In this document: positions 9,554-18,457 of the stretch, one piece after another
How the letters are laid out: each line of letters opens with the position of its first letter
Position numbering within the stretch: position 1 is the first letter of the stretch
The notes under the pieces: model-generated
What the model saw: only the letters and a program-made list of their open reading frames with translations
Told to the model about the DNA's origin: nothing
Database searches by the model: none
Made by a program: the position numbers and the translations under genes
Assembly: GCA_903919375.1 (NCBI GenBank)
Contig: CAIXHZ010000042.1
Coordinates: forward strand, 1 to 37,872
Length of the DNA: 37,872 bases
Direction of reading: 5' to 3'
DNA from: an uncultured Actinomycetes bacterium
Lineage (GTDB): Bacteria; Actinomycetota; Actinomycetes; Nanopelagicales; Nanopelagicaceae

Positions 9554-10705
9554 ATGGTTAATCTTGGAATGCCAGCCTCACCGCTGCCCACATTGTCGCC
9601 TCGCCGCCCAAGTAAGCAGCTCAAAGTCGGCAACGTCCTTGTCGGAGGAAATGCACCAGTAAGTGTGCAATCCATGTGCACAACTTTGACTTCAGATGTA
9701 AATGCAACGCTCCAGCAGATCGCCGAACTCACCGCATCTGGTTGCCAGATTGTTCGTGTTGCTGTCCCTTCGCAAGATGATGCTGACGCCCTGGCGCAGA
9801 TTGCAAAAAAGTCTCAGATCCCAGTGATCGCCGATATTCACTTCCAGCCAAAATATATTTTTGCAGCGATCGATGCTGGCTGCGCAGCTGTGCGCGTTAA
9901 CCCTGGCAATATCAAGCAATTCGATGACAAGGTCAAAGAGGTAGCAAAGGCTGCCGGCGATGCGGGAATTCCCATTCGCATTGGCGTCAATGCTGGTTCA
10001 CTTGATCCACGCCTGCTTGCCAAATACGGCAAGGCAACACCAGAAGCACTCGCTGAATCTGCGCTCTGGGAAGCATCACTCTTTGAAGAGCATGGCTTTA
10101 GTGATATTAAGATCTCTGTAAAACATCACGATCCAGTAACGATGGTTCAGGCTTACCGTCTCCTGGCCTCCAAGTGCGATTACCCGCTCCATCTTGGCGT
10201 AACCGAAGCAGGTCCGATCTTCCAAGGAACGATTAAATCTGCAACTGCTTTTGCCATTCTTCTCTCAGAAGGAATCGGTGACACCATTCGCGTCTCCCTC
10301 TCTGCGCCACCAGTAGAAGAGGTCAAGGTCGGTATTTCTATTCTCGAGTCACTCAATTTGCGCCAACGCAAACTTGAGATCGTCTCCTGCCCATCATGCG
10401 GTCGCGCTCAAGTAGATGTCTACTCTCTTGCCGAAAAAGTCCAAGCCGGATTGCAGGGCATGACTGTGCCACTTCGCGTTGCGGTTATGGGTTGCGTTGT
10501 GAACGGTCCGGGCGAAGCTCGCGAAGCAGATCTCGGCGTTGCATCCGGAAATGGCAAGGGTCAGATTTTTGTTAAGGGTGAAGTCATCAAGACTGTCCCC
10601 GAAGCACAAATCGTGGAGACCTTGATCGAAGAAGCGATGCGTTTGGCCGAGGAGATGGAAGCAGCAGGCGTGGCTTCAGGTACTCCATCTGTCACGACCG
10701 CGTAA
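9554..10705 (+). CDS. ispG: 4-hydroxy-3-methylbut-2-enyl diphosphate synthase (flavodoxin)
   Basis: Iron-sulfur enzyme of the MEP pathway that reduces MEcPP to HMBPP. The 383-residue protein has the TIM-barrel part and the C-terminal [4Fe-4S] domain with ligands C279, C282 (CPSCGR) and C314 ([11 protein letters not shown]). It is the shorter bacterial form with no inserted middle domain. The start is ATG at 9554, 42 bases after rseP. A CAGAAT box ends exactly six bases before the ATG, which would fit a leaderless transcript, but no -35 element is convincing. proS follows after 40 bases. Confidence 0.96.
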   Translation: MVNLGMPASPLPTLSPRRPSKQLKVGNVLVGGNAPVSVQSMCTTLTSDVNATLQQIAELTASGCQIVRVAVPSQDDADALAQIAKKSQIPVIADIHFQPKYIFAAIDAGCAAVRVNPGNIKQFDDKVKEVAKAAGDAGIPIRIGVNAGSLDPRLLAKYGKATPEALAESALWEASLFEEHGFSDIKISVKHHDPVTMVQAYRLLASKCDYPLHLGVTEAGPIFQGTIKSATAFAILLSEGIGDTIRVSLSAPPVEEVKVGISILESLNLRQRKLEIVSCPSCGRAQVDVYSLAEKVQAGLQGMTVPLRVAVMGCVVNGPGEAREADLGVASGNGKGQIFVKGEVIKTVPEAQIVETLIEEAMRLAEEMEAAGVASGTPSVTTA

Positions 10706-10710
10706 TTCTT

Positions 10711-10739
10711 TTAGTTCCCACTCCATCATTCGGTAAGGT
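10711..10739 (+). promoter_or_regulatory. Putative proS promoter (leaderless type)
   Basis: TTAGTT (10711-10716), a 17-base spacer and TAAGGT (10734-10739) form a weak sigma-70-like pair. The -10 hexamer ends six bases before the proS ATG at 10746, so transcription would start at or next to the A of the start codon. There is no Shine-Dalgarno sequence at normal distance, which agrees with a leaderless mRNA. Confidence 0.4.
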
Positions 10740-10745
10740 TCGACC

Positions 10746-12473
10746 ATGCTAAAGATGTCGACCCTGCTCCTGCGCACTCTCCGTGATGACCCAGCTGATG
10801 CCGAAGTAGCGAGCCATAAGCTCCTCGTTCGCGCCGGTTATGTACGTCGCGTCGCTGCCGGCATCTACGCCTGGCTTCCCTTGGGCTACATCACTCTTCG
10901 CAATATTGAACGGATCGTGCGCGAAGAGATGGATGGCGCCGGATTCCAAGAAGTTCATTTTCCCGCGCTACTTCCCCGCGAGCCTTACGAAAAAACAAAT
11001 CGTTGGGAAGAGTACGGCTCAGATCTCTTCCGCCTGCAGGATCGTCGTGGAAATGATTATCTCCTTGGCCCAACTCACGAAGAGATGTTCACCTTGATGG
11101 TGAAGGGGGAGTACTCCTCGTATAAAGATTTGCCACTCTCTATTTATCAAATTCAAACCAAGTATCGCGATGAGACCCGCCCACGCAGTGGCATCATCCG
11201 CGGCCGCGAATTTGTCATGAAAGATTCGTACTCATTCGATCTCGATGATGTTGGTTTAGCCATTTCCTATGAGAAGCATCGCAACGCGTACGTGAAGACT
11301 TTTGATCGCCTAGGAATGAAATACAACATCGTTTCGGCGGTATCGGGTGCTATGGGTGGATCTCGCTCGGAAGAATTTCTGGCGCCCTGCCCCACTGGTG
11401 AAGATACATATGTCCTCTGCGAAAAGTGTGGCTACGCTGCAAATGTCGAAGCAATGGTCACCAATGTTGCGCCATATTCTGGCGATGCTCCAGCTTCAAT
11501 GGAGATTTTTGATTCGCCGGGAACTCCGACAATCGATTCGCTCGTAGAATTATTGAACACAAAGTTTGGCCCAGGTCATACTGGCGCTCACACTCTCAAG
11601 AATGTTCTACTCATGGCAGATGACGAAGCCATTTCCGTTTTGGTTCCTGGTGATCGCGAAGTTGATCTCAAGCGCCTGCAAGCAAACCTGCCTGGCGTGG
11701 AAGAACTTCGACTCTTTGATGATGGCGATTTCGCTAAGCGACCAGGTCTGGTCAAGGGCTATGTCGGCCCACAAGATGCCGCACAGCTCGGCCTTCGTCT
11801 CTTTGCAGATCCCCGGGTAGTTCGCGGATCACATTGGATCACGGGCGCAAACCAGAAAGATAAACATGTTCGCTTTGTTACTCATGGCCGCGACTTTGAA
11901 GTAGAGCGATTCATCGAAGCAGCTGAAGTTCGCGCGGGCGATCTCTGCCCAGAATGCGCAACACCTGTAGTTATTGATCGCGCCATCGAAATTGGCCATA
12001 TTTTCCAACTTGGTCGTAAATATGCAGAGGCGCTAGATCTCACTGTCTTAGATAAAGATGGCAAGCCTCGCGTTGTCACAATGGGTTCCTACGGAATTGG
12101 TGTATCGCGCGCAGTTGCTGCGATCGCTGAACAGACTCATGATGAGATTGGCCTTAATTGGCCGCGCGAAGTTGCACCAGCCGATCTTCACATTGTCGCG
12201 ACTGGCAAAGAAGATCAACCATTCGATGTTGCGCTCTCACTTGCCACCGAACTCGAAGCAAAGGGCGTTCGCGTGATGTACGACGATCGTCGCGATGCTA
12301 GCCCGGGCGTTAAATTTAAGGATGCCGAACTAATTGGTATCCCATTTATCGTTATCGTGGGTAAGTCACTTGCCGATGGCAAGATCGAACTTCGCGTTCG
12401 CAGTACCGGTGCGAAATCCGAGATTGCACTTGACGGCGCACTCGACGTTATTTACTCCACTATTTTCGCTTAA
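10746..12473 (+). CDS. proS: Prolyl-tRNA synthetase (bacterial type, with editing domain)
   Basis: Class II aminoacyl-tRNA synthetase charging tRNA-Pro. The 575-residue protein is the long bacterial form. Class II motif 2 is visible as [18 protein letters not shown], motif 3 near [17 protein letters not shown], and an inserted editing (INS) domain lies between about residues 225 and 385. The anticodon-binding domain is at the C-terminus (from about 470). The start ATG at 10746 is favoured over an in-frame ATG three codons later because the family N-terminus M[13 protein letters not shown] fits. proS after ispG is the common actinobacterial order. Confidence 0.96.
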   Translation: MLKMSTLLLRTLRDDPADAEVASHKLLVRAGYVRRVAAGIYAWLPLGYITLRNIERIVREEMDGAGFQEVHFPALLPREPYEKTNRWEEYGSDLFRLQDRRGNDYLLGPTHEEMFTLMVKGEYSSYKDLPLSIYQIQTKYRDETRPRSGIIRGREFVMKDSYSFDLDDVGLAISYEKHRNAYVKTFDRLGMKYNIVSAVSGAMGGSRSEEFLAPCPTGEDTYVLCEKCGYAANVEAMVTNVAPYSGDAPASMEIFDSPGTPTIDSLVELLNTKFGPGHTGAHTLKNVLLMADDEAISVLVPGDREVDLKRLQANLPGVEELRLFDDGDFAKRPGLVKGYVGPQDAAQLGLRLFADPRVVRGSHWITGANQKDKHVRFVTHGRDFEVERFIEAAEVRAGDLCPECATPVVIDRAIEIGHIFQLGRKYAEALDLTVLDKDGKPRVVTMGSYGIGVSRAVAAIAEQTHDEIGLNWPREVAPADLHIVATGKEDQPFDVALSLATELEAKGVRVMYDDRRDASPGVKFKDAELIGIPFIVIVGKSLADGKIELRVRSTGAKSEIALDGALDVIYSTIFA

Positions 12474-12479
12474 CGTGCC

Positions 12480-13247
12480 ATGTCGATAGCCACCTATCTC
12501 TTCTTGGCTATCGCCTCGGGATTTGCTGGCTTTATCGACGCCATCGCTGGTGGCGGCGGTCTCATTCAACTTCCGGCGCTACTGATTGGCTTGCCGCAGA
12601 AGCCGATTGGATTAATTCTTGGAACGAATAAAGTTCCAGCAATTTTGGGAACTAGCTCATCGGCAATTGCCTACTTCCGTAAAGTCCGACCAGAGCTCCA
12701 TGCCGTGCTCTTCATGGCCGGGCCAGCAATGGCTGGGTCAGCGCTCGGCGCGCATTTAGCCAGCCATTTTCCTTCGCATACCTTTCGCCCAATTATCATT
12801 GCGCTCTTAATCATGGTTGCGATCTATACCTGGAAGCGGCCGCACTTGGGCGTTGAAGAGAATCTGCGTTTTAGCGCTCGGGGTCGAAATTTACTTCTTG
12901 CACTCATTGGCTTGTTGATCGGCTTCTACGACGGAATCTTCGGGCCTGGTACCGGAACATTTCTCGTCTTCTCGCTGGTAGGAATTATTGGCTATGCCTT
13001 TTTGAAAGCATCCGCCACCGCCAAGCTCGTCAATATCTCCACGAACTTTGCGGCGCTAGTTACTTTCCAAATCTCTGGCCATATTTGGTGGCGGCTCGGA
13101 TTGGTGATGGCGGCTGCAAATATCACTGGCTCTATTTTGGGCGCCCGGCTAGCTATTCGCGGGGGATCGACGCTGGTCCGCAAAGTCTTCCTTTTTGTGG
13201 TTGCAATTTTGATCCTGAAGTTAGGTTATGATTGGCTCCATCAGTAA
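12480..13247 (+). CDS. TauE/SafE family membrane permease
   Basis: Predicted transporter of 255 residues with about seven or eight hydrophobic segments. The two TauE/SafE halves are visible: the N-terminal AGFIDAIAGGGGLIQLPALL block and the second repeat GFYDGIFGPGTGTFLVF, which carry the family's Gly/Asp/Pro signature. Members are proposed exporters of sulfite, sulfoacetate or other organosulfur anions, but the substrate here cannot be read from sequence. It begins six bases after proS and lacks a clear Shine-Dalgarno sequence. The rimP promoter region follows. Confidence 0.88.
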   Translation: MSIATYLFLAIASGFAGFIDAIAGGGGLIQLPALLIGLPQKPIGLILGTNKVPAILGTSSSAIAYFRKVRPELHAVLFMAGPAMAGSALGAHLASHFPSHTFRPIIIALLIMVAIYTWKRPHLGVEENLRFSARGRNLLLALIGLLIGFYDGIFGPGTGTFLVFSLVGIIGYAFLKASATAKLVNISTNFAALVTFQISGHIWWRLGLVMAAANITGSILGARLAIRGGSTLVRKVFLFVVAILILKLGYDWLHQ

Positions 13248-13264
13248 GTAAGACCATTCACCGA

Positions 13265-13293
13265 ATGACAACTTCATAACAATTGAATAGATA
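13265..13293 (+). promoter_or_regulatory. Possible promoter of the rimP-nusA operon
   Basis: ATGACA (13265-13270, five of six matches to TTGACA) is followed after 17 bases by TAGATA (13288-13293). The spacing is ideal but the -10 box is poor, and a start about seven bases later would lie at or beyond the Shine-Dalgarno AGGA (13293-13296). The element is therefore tentative. Confidence 0.3.
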
Positions 13294-13303
13294 GGAAATG
13301 CGA

Positions 13304-13768
13304 ATGTCAGTTATTGACGATGTTACAGCGGCGATTAAGCCTGTTATTGAGGCCGGCGGCAATTACTTAGAAGAAGCCACTATTACCAACGCGGGAAAGC
13401 TCCGCATCCTCACCGTTATTGTGGATAGCGATAGCCACCTCAACCTTGATCAAGTCACTTCCGTAAGCCGCGATATCTCTGAAATTGTCGAAGGTCTCAC
13501 TGCTCTTGGCGAAACACCTTTTACCTTAGAAGTCACCTCGCCAGGAGTCGATCGCCCACTCACTTTGCCTCGCCACTGGCGCAAGAATGAAGGCCGACTC
13601 GTAAAAGTTACATTGCTCGATGGCAGTTCGCTCAATGGTCGAATTGGAAAATCTGATGAGAATACTGTTCTGGTTGGCGAGGAGAGCGTTGAGATCGCTG
13701 CCATTAAGAAAGCACTCATCGAAATTGAATTTAAATCGATCAAATCTGAAGATGGAGGCGATGAATAG
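13304..13768 (+). CDS. rimP: Ribosome maturation factor RimP
   Basis: Assists late 30S subunit assembly; always found upstream of nusA. The 154-residue protein has the N-terminal domain with the IVDSDSHLNLDQVTSVSRDIS segment and the conserved LEVTSPGVDRPL motif, followed by the SH3-like C-terminal domain. Two in-frame ATGs exist at 13298 and 13304. The AGGA at 13293-13296 is only one base from the first and seven bases from the second, so 13304 is chosen. The stop codon overlaps the nusA GTG by one base (TAGTG). Confidence 0.93.
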   Translation: MSVIDDVTAAIKPVIEAGGNYLEEATITNAGKLRILTVIVDSDSHLNLDQVTSVSRDISEIVEGLTALGETPFTLEVTSPGVDRPLTLPRHWRKNEGRLVKVTLLDGSSLNGRIGKSDENTVLVGEESVEIAAIKKALIEIEFKSIKSEDGGDE

Positions 13769-14826
13769 TGGCTGTTGATGTCGATGCGCTGATTGCTCTC
13801 ACCGTTGAAAAGCAGATTCCGCTTGAGAAGATGATCAGTGCGATTGAAAATATTGTTACTGAGACTTATCGCGAACTCCCTGAAGCAAAGCCAGGTGGCC
13901 GCGCTGTCCTCAATCGCGCTACGGGCGAGATTGATATTCATTATCCAATTTACGATGAAGAAGGTCTCTATAAAGAGAGCTTGGTCGATGCACCCGAAGG
14001 TTTCGATGAAGTTATCACTCGCTTAACTCGTAAAGAGATTAAGGGACGGATGCGCGCGGCAAACGATGCCGGAATTGTCGAAGAGTTCTCCGCCAATGTT
14101 GGCGATGTCATCTCTGGCGTCATCCAACAAGGCCGCGATTCATCGATCGTCTATGTAGACCTTGGTCGTTGGGAAGGTAAAATCCCGGCGCAAGAACAAG
14201 TGGCAACTGAAAAGTACGTGCACGGCCAACGCATTAAGGCATTTGTTGTCTCTGTAATCCAAGGAGAGAAAGGCCCAGAGATCACTCTCTCTCGCACCCA
14301 TCCGCTCTTAGTAAAAGCACTCTTCACGCTCGAAGTTCCAGAACTTAAAGATCGGGTCGTGGAAATTGTTGGCGTTGCTCGCGAAGCGGGTGCGCGCTCT
14401 AAAGTTTCTGTTCGCTCTCATCGCGCAGGTGTCTCACCTAAGGGCGCGTTGATTGGTCCGCTCGGTGCCCGCTCTAAAGCCGTGACCGACGAACTCTGTG
14501 GCGAGAAGATTGATATCGTCGATTACTCCGAAGATCCTGCTACCTATGTTTCCAATGCGCTCGCCCCTGCGCGCGTGACGAGCGCTGAGGTCGTTGACCC
14601 AGAGACGAAATCAATCAAGGTCGTAGTCCCTGACTTCCAACTCTCGCTGGCGATTGGCAAAGATGGTCAGAATGCTCGATTGGCCGCTCGCTTAACTGGC
14701 TGCCGCATCGACATTCACCCCGATAACCCGGTGGCTCGGATTGAGAAGCCAAAGCCAGTGGTGGCAGAGGCTGAGATTGCCCCGTTACCTGAGCCTGAAT
14801 CCGGACCGATTAACCCCACCGCCTAG
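13768..14826 (+). CDS. nusA: Transcription termination/antitermination factor NusA
   Basis: RNA-polymerase-associated factor controlling pausing, termination and antitermination. The 352-residue protein has the N-terminal RNAP-binding domain (1-105), an S1 domain (about 108-180, with VGDVISGVIQQ) and two KH domains (about 190-335, with GPLGARSKAVTDEL and LAIGKDGQNARLAARLTG). It lacks the C-terminal acidic repeats of the E. coli protein, normal for actinobacteria. The start is GTG overlapping the rimP stop codon. A 53-base gap leads to ylxR. Confidence 0.96.
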   Translation: MAVDVDALIALTVEKQIPLEKMISAIENIVTETYRELPEAKPGGRAVLNRATGEIDIHYPIYDEEGLYKESLVDAPEGFDEVITRLTRKEIKGRMRAANDAGIVEEFSANVGDVISGVIQQGRDSSIVYVDLGRWEGKIPAQEQVATEKYVHGQRIKAFVVSVIQGEKGPEITLSRTHPLLVKALFTLEVPELKDRVVEIVGVAREAGARSKVSVRSHRAGVSPKGALIGPLGARSKAVTDELCGEKIDIVDYSEDPATYVSNALAPARVTSAEVVDPETKSIKVVVPDFQLSLAIGKDGQNARLAARLTGCRIDIHPDNPVARIEKPKPVVAEAEIAPLPEPESGPINPTA

Positions 14827-14840
14827 CGGCGCGGTAAGAT
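14816..14840 (+). promoter_or_regulatory. Possible internal promoter before ylxR-infB
   Basis: A TAAGAT hexamer at 14835-14840 (four of six to TATAAT) lies 39 bases upstream of the ylxR GTG. A TTAACC is present at 14810-14815 but the spacing is 19 bases. The promoter is weakly supported and would give an mRNA that includes the ylxR Shine-Dalgarno GAGGAG at 14865-14870. Confidence 0.2.
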
Positions 14841-14879
14841 TTACCTGTTGGTTGGATCGAATTCGAGGAGCGTGTTCCC

Positions 14880-15131
14880 GTGGGGTTACCCATCCGGAGT
14901 TGCATCGCTTGTCGAAAGCGTGAGAATCAGATCGATCTTCTTCGGGTAGTTCGATCCGGAGGCCGCGTGCTTCCCGATCCAACTAAGCAGATGAACGGTC
15001 GTGGCGCTTGGTTACACCCCCATTGTGTGGAGATGGCAATCAATCGCAGAGCTTTTGAGCGAGCACTGAAGTCGGAAGAGATTCTCGATATCAGTGAAGT
15101 TCTGAAGTTCGTTGAAGGAAGCAGTAACTAG
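14880..15131 (+). CDS. ylxR: YlxR family RNA-binding protein
   Basis: Small protein (83 residues) of the YlxR/DUF448 family, encoded between nusA and infB in most Gram-positive bacteria; a B. subtilis homologue (RnpM) has been described as binding the RNase P RNA. The signature RSCIACRKR is at residues 6-14, and the conserved GRGAWLHPHC segment follows, with three Cys in total. The start is GTG at 14880 with a strong GAGGAG Shine-Dalgarno nine bases upstream. It is followed by an unusually long spacer (179 bases) before infB. Confidence 0.92.
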   Translation: MGLPIRSCIACRKRENQIDLLRVVRSGGRVLPDPTKQMNGRGAWLHPHCVEMAINRRAFERALKSEEILDISEVLKFVEGSSN

Positions 15132-15156
15132 AAAGCAGTAAGCAATGAAGTACCGA

Positions 15157-15173
15157 GCCAGAAAATTTCTGGC
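15157..15173 (+). promoter_or_regulatory. Perfect inverted repeat in ylxR-infB spacer
   Basis: GCCAGAAA-A-TTTCTGGC is an 8+1+8 perfect palindrome and could fold as a 6-7 bp hairpin with a 3-5 base loop. It lies 26 bases after the ylxR stop codon and just before the Shine-Dalgarno of the short upstream ORF. It could be an mRNA hairpin or a protein-binding operator. Confidence 0.45.
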
Positions 15174-15192
15174 CCATGAGAAGGAGCAAAAA

Positions 15193-15228
15193 ATGTCTTC
15201 CTTTACAAGGGAACTATCACAATCATGA
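15193..15228 (+). CDS. Putative 11-codon upstream ORF before infB
   Basis: A short ORF, MSSFTRELSQS, begins with ATG at 15193 and ends with TGA at 15226-15228. It has one of the best Shine-Dalgarno sequences in the window (AGAAGGAG, 15179-15186) six bases before its ATG. Its stop codon overlaps the ATG of a second mini-ORF (MSAQRS, 15225-15245), whose stop overlaps the ATG of a third (MSKTFI, 15242-15262). The 9-bp hairpin at 15223-15245 covers the first stop and the whole second mini-ORF. Four of the eleven residues are serine. It could be a leader peptide coupling translation to infB expression, or chance; no homologue is known to me. Confidence 0.3.
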   Translation: MSSFTRELSQS

Positions 15229-15245
15229 GCGCCCAACGCTCATGA
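15223..15245 (+). promoter_or_regulatory. 9-bp hairpin in the infB leader
   Basis: TCATGAGCG (15223-15231), loop CCCAA, CGCTCATGA (15237-15245): a perfect 9-bp stem with a 5-base loop. The bases after it (AGTAAGACATTCATTT) have no strong T-run, so it is a poor intrinsic terminator. It overlaps the end of the 11-codon ORF and precedes the infB start by 65 bases. A role in attenuation, translational control or processing is possible. Confidence 0.55.
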
Positions 15246-15310
15246 GTAAGACATTCATTTAGGCTCCAATCACAAACGTGGGGCCTCCAGAGCAAGACAG
15301 GAAGGCAACT

Positions 15311-18010
15311 GTGGCCAAGGTCCGCGTTTACGAGTTAGCAAAAGATTTAGGATTAGAGAGCAAAGAGCTCCTCGCTAAGTTACAAGAAGTTGGCGAGTTT
15401 GTTCGTTCAGCATCCTCAACTGTTGAAGCACCAGTCGTGCGCAAGTTGATGGAGAAGTTCCCTGATTTAAAGGCAGTGGCTGCAGAAGCGCCAAAGCCAG
15501 TCAAGAAGGCAGCAGCTAAAAAGGCAGCGGCTAAGCCAGCAGCCCCCACTCAAGAAGAGATTGAAGCGGCGCTCGCCTCGCTTCCTGAAGATACGCGTTC
15601 ACAGATTGCAGCAGCGCAAGCAGCTGTACCTGTTGCACCTGTAGCTCCAGCAGCAACATTTACTCCAGCAGATGGCGTGGCAACACCCGCGGTCCCTGCA
15701 TCTCCAGCTTCAGTCAAACCACCAGTTCCCGGCGCACCATCGCCAGCATCGATGATGCCGCGTCCACCACGCGCGGGAAATAATCCATTCTCTGCCGGCA
15801 GCACACCAATGCCACGTCCACCAGCGCAACGTCCATTGCGTCCAGGTGAGCGTCCACCCATGGCTGGTGCACGTCCCGGTTCAGTTCGTCCAGGTTTTGC
15901 AGCACGTCCACAAGGTGCACGCCCCGGAACACCAGGTGCAGGCGGTCCAGGTGCACGTCCAGGTTCTACCGGCGCACCAGGTTCTCCGTATCGTTCACCA
16001 GCAGGTGGCGCGGGTGCACCAGCCGGCGGTGGCAACTTCGGTCCCAATAAAACTGGTGGACCAGGTCGCTTCCAACGCGGTGGCGCAGCAGGAGCATTTG
16101 GAAAGCAAGGCGGAAAATCTCGCAAGGCGCATAAGAGTAAGAAGGCGCTTCGTGAAGAGTTCGACAATATGGCAGCCCCATCATTAGGTGGCGCAGTTAT
16201 TCCTCATGGTGATGGCAAGACCGCTATTCGACTTCGTCGTGGCGCATCTCTTATGGACTTTGCCGAGAAGATCGGCGCAGATCCAGCTGCCTTAGTTTCA
16301 GCACTCTTCCACTTAGGTGAAATGGTGACTGCAACGCAATCAGTTGATGAAGATACCTTCATGATCCTTGGCACCGAACTCGGATACACCATCCAAGTGG
16401 TTAGCCCAGAAGATGAAGACCGTGAACTTCTCCAAGAGTTTGATATCAACCTAGAGCAAGAGCTCGCTGATATCGATGAAGAAGATCTCGTCGTGCGCTC
16501 GCCGATTGTGACCGTCATGGGCCATGTCGACCACGGTAAGACTCGCTTGCTCGATGCCATTCGCCAAACTGAAGTTATTAAGTCAGAAGCTGGCGGAATT
16601 ACTCAGCACATTGGTGCCTACCAAATTCATCATGATCACGATGGAGTTAACCGCGCAATTACCTTTATCGATACACCAGGTCACGAAGCATTTACAGCGA
16701 TGCGTGCTCGTGGTGCCAAAGTCACCGATATTGCCGTTCTTGTTGTTGCAGCCGATGATGGTGTGATGCCTCAGACCATTGAAGCTCTCAACCACGCACA
16801 AGCAGCCGATGTTCCTATCGTCGTTGCCGTGAACAAGGTTGATAAAGAGGGTGCGAACCCAGATAAGGTCCGCCAACAGCTCACGGAATATAACTTGGTC
16901 GCTGAAGAGTACGGTGGCGACACCATGTTCATTAATGTCTCTGCTAAATCAGGTGAAGGTATCGATGACCTCATCAATGCCATTCTCTTGGTAGCAGATG
17001 CAGCGATCGATCTTCGCGCAGTGGCCGATGATGTTGCTCGCGGTGTTGCTATTGAAGCCAACCTCGATAAGGGTCGTGGCCCAGTCGCTACCGTCCTTGT
17101 TCAACGTGGAACTCTCCATGTCGGAGATGCCATCGTTGCCGGTGGCGCCTTTGGTCGCGTTCGTGCGATGCTCGATGAAAATGGAACTCCAGTCGATGAA
17201 GCTGGTCCATCTCGTCCAGTTCAGGTTCTGGGATTCACTTCGGTTCCTGGCGCTGGCGATACCTTCATGGTTGCCGAAGATGACCGCACTGCCCGACAGA
17301 TCGCTGAGAAGCGACAGCTCGCTATGCGAAATGCACTTCTTGCCAAGACTCGTAAGAAAGTCTCGCTCGAAGACTTCATGGAGCAGTCCAAGATCTCTAC
17401 TCTTAATCTCATTATTAAGGGTGACGTATCTGGTTCGGTCGAAGCGCTCGAAGATGCACTTATGCAGATCGATGTCGGCGCCGAAGTTGATCTTCGCGTT
17501 ATTCACCGTGGCGTTGGTGCAATCACCAAGGGCGATGTCACTCTGGCATCGGCTTCAACAGCAGTCATCATTGGCTTCAACGTTAAGCCAGAACCACAGA
17601 CTGCCATCTTCGCTGATCAAGAGGGCGTCGATATTCGTTTCTACACCGTCATCTATCAAGCAATCGAAGAGATCGAAGCTTCACTCAAGGGCTTGCTCAA
17701 GCCAGAGTACGAAGAAGTCGTTCTCGGAAATGCCGAAGTTCGCGATATCTTCAAGTCGAGCAAAGTTGGCAATATTGCCGGTTGCCTCGTCCAAGATGGA
17801 TTCATTCGACGCAATGCCAAGGCGCGTACCTTGCGCAATGGCGTCGTGATCGGCGAAAACCTCAGCATCGATTCCCTTCGTCGCTTCAAGGATGATGCCA
17901 CTGAAGTCAAGGATGGATTTGAGTGCGGTATCGGACTCGGCTCCTTCAAGGAACTCGAAGTGGGCGACGTTATCCAGACGTACGAGATGCGTGAAAAGAA
18001 GCGGGCCTAA
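15311..18010 (+). CDS. infB: Translation initiation factor IF-2
   Basis: GTPase that brings initiator tRNA to the 30S subunit. The 899-residue protein starts with the IF2_N domain ([16 protein letters not shown]). A long disordered Ala/Pro/Gly/Arg linker follows (about 60-280), then a second IF2_N domain and the G domain with [10 protein letters not shown] (about 401-410), DTPGHEAF (about 454) and NKVD (about 508), then domains II-IV. An in-frame GTG at 15278 would add 11 residues, but the GTG at 15311 gives the family N-terminus and has AGGAAGG (15299-15305) five bases before it. rbfA follows after three bases. Confidence 0.96.
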   Translation: MAKVRVYELAKDLGLESKELLAKLQEVGEFVRSASSTVEAPVVRKLMEKFPDLKAVAAEAPKPVKKAAAKKAAAKPAAPTQEEIEAALASLPEDTRSQIAAAQAAVPVAPVAPAATFTPADGVATPAVPASPASVKPPVPGAPSPASMMPRPPRAGNNPFSAGSTPMPRPPAQRPLRPGERPPMAGARPGSVRPGFAARPQGARPGTPGAGGPGARPGSTGAPGSPYRSPAGGAGAPAGGGNFGPNKTGGPGRFQRGGAAGAFGKQGGKSRKAHKSKKALREEFDNMAAPSLGGAVIPHGDGKTAIRLRRGASLMDFAEKIGADPAALVSALFHLGEMVTATQSVDEDTFMILGTELGYTIQVVSPEDEDRELLQEFDINLEQELADIDEEDLVVRSPIVTVMGHVDHGKTRLLDAIRQTEVIKSEAGGITQHIGAYQIHHDHDGVNRAITFIDTPGHEAFTAMRARGAKVTDIAVLVVAADDGVMPQTIEALNHAQAADVPIVVAVNKVDKEGANPDKVRQQLTEYNLVAEEYGGDTMFINVSAKSGEGIDDLINAILLVADAAIDLRAVADDVARGVAIEANLDKGRGPVATVLVQRGTLHVGDAIVAGGAFGRVRAMLDENGTPVDEAGPSRPVQVLGFTSVPGAGDTFMVAEDDRTARQIAEKRQLAMRNALLAKTRKKVSLEDFMEQSKISTLNLIIKGDVSGSVEALEDALMQIDVGAEVDLRVIHRGVGAITKGDVTLASASTAVIIGFNVKPEPQTAIFADQEGVDIRFYTVIYQAIEEIEASLKGLLKPEYEEVVLGNAEVRDIFKSSKVGNIAGCLVQDGFIRRNAKARTLRNGVVIGENLSIDSLRRFKDDATEVKDGFECGIGLGSFKELEVGDVIQTYEMREKKRA
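15700..16100 (+). repeat. Low-complexity Pro/Gly/Arg/Ala linker repeats inside infB
   Basis: Imperfect short repeats of the type GGTGCACGTCC and CGTCCAGGT encode PGARPG-like units of the IF-2 linker. The repeats lie in coding sequence and keep the frame. Linkers of this composition are common in actinobacterial IF-2 and vary in length between strains. Confidence 0.7.
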
Positions 18011-18013
18011 GCC

Positions 18014-18430
18014 ATGGCTTCTAATCGCGCACTCAAAGTCGCAGATCGCATTAAAGAGGTAGTGGCTGGAGCCCTCGAGACCCGGGTCAAGGATCCACGT
18101 CTGGGCTTCATCACTCTCACCGATGTACGCGTCACTGGCGATCTTCAACAAGCATCAATCTTCTACACCGTTCTCGGTGATGAGATCGAGCGCGCTGCAA
18201 CTGCTGCTGCACTCGAATCTGCAAAGAAGATGTTGCGGGCTGAAGTCGGACATACGCTCGGATTGCGCATTACTCCTTCTATTGAATTCTTCGAAGATGG
18301 CTTAGCTGAAACTGCTAGCGCAATGAATGATTTGATGGCAGAAGTTCGCGCCCGCGATGCCGAGCTAGCAAAGCTACGCGAAGGCGCTAAGCCTGCTGGC
18401 GAAGCCGATCCCTATAAAGTCCGCGACTAA
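18014..18430 (+). CDS. rbfA: 30S ribosome-binding factor RbfA
   Basis: Cold-shock and maturation factor that binds immature 30S subunits near helix 1 of 16S rRNA. The 138-residue protein has the KH-like fold with the conserved DPRLGFITLTDVRVTGDLQ segment (about 27-46) and the LRITPSIEFFEDG segment near residue 90. The start ATG lies three bases after the infB stop codon. A 27-base gap leads to truB. The order infB-rbfA-truB-ribF is standard. Confidence 0.95.
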   Translation: MASNRALKVADRIKEVVAGALETRVKDPRLGFITLTDVRVTGDLQQASIFYTVLGDEIERAATAAALESAKKMLRAEVGHTLGLRITPSIEFFEDGLAETASAMNDLMAEVRARDAELAKLREGAKPAGEADPYKVRD

Positions 18431-18457
18431 TTACCGACTTCCGATAATCCAGTTCAG

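Noticed and set aside
15223-15262. Intrinsic terminator between ylxR and infB
   Set aside because: The hairpin is good but has no following T-run, and infB is expected to be co-transcribed with nusA.
15278-15310. GTG 15278 as the infB start
   Set aside because: The extra residues do not match IF-2 and the GTG at 15311 has a better Shine-Dalgarno and the canonical [11 protein letters not shown] start.
15550-16167. 205-codon Pro/Gly-rich minus-strand ORF
   Set aside because: It is the antisense of the low-complexity IF-2 linker; composition alone keeps it open.
16949-17506. Minus-strand ORF of 185 codons inside infB
   Set aside because: Antisense shadow; no features of a real protein.
16998-17849. 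283-codon plus-strand ORF in another frame of infB
   Set aside because: It overlaps the conserved GTPase and later domains of IF-2, and its translation is a Ser/Leu-rich mixture without any recognisable domain.
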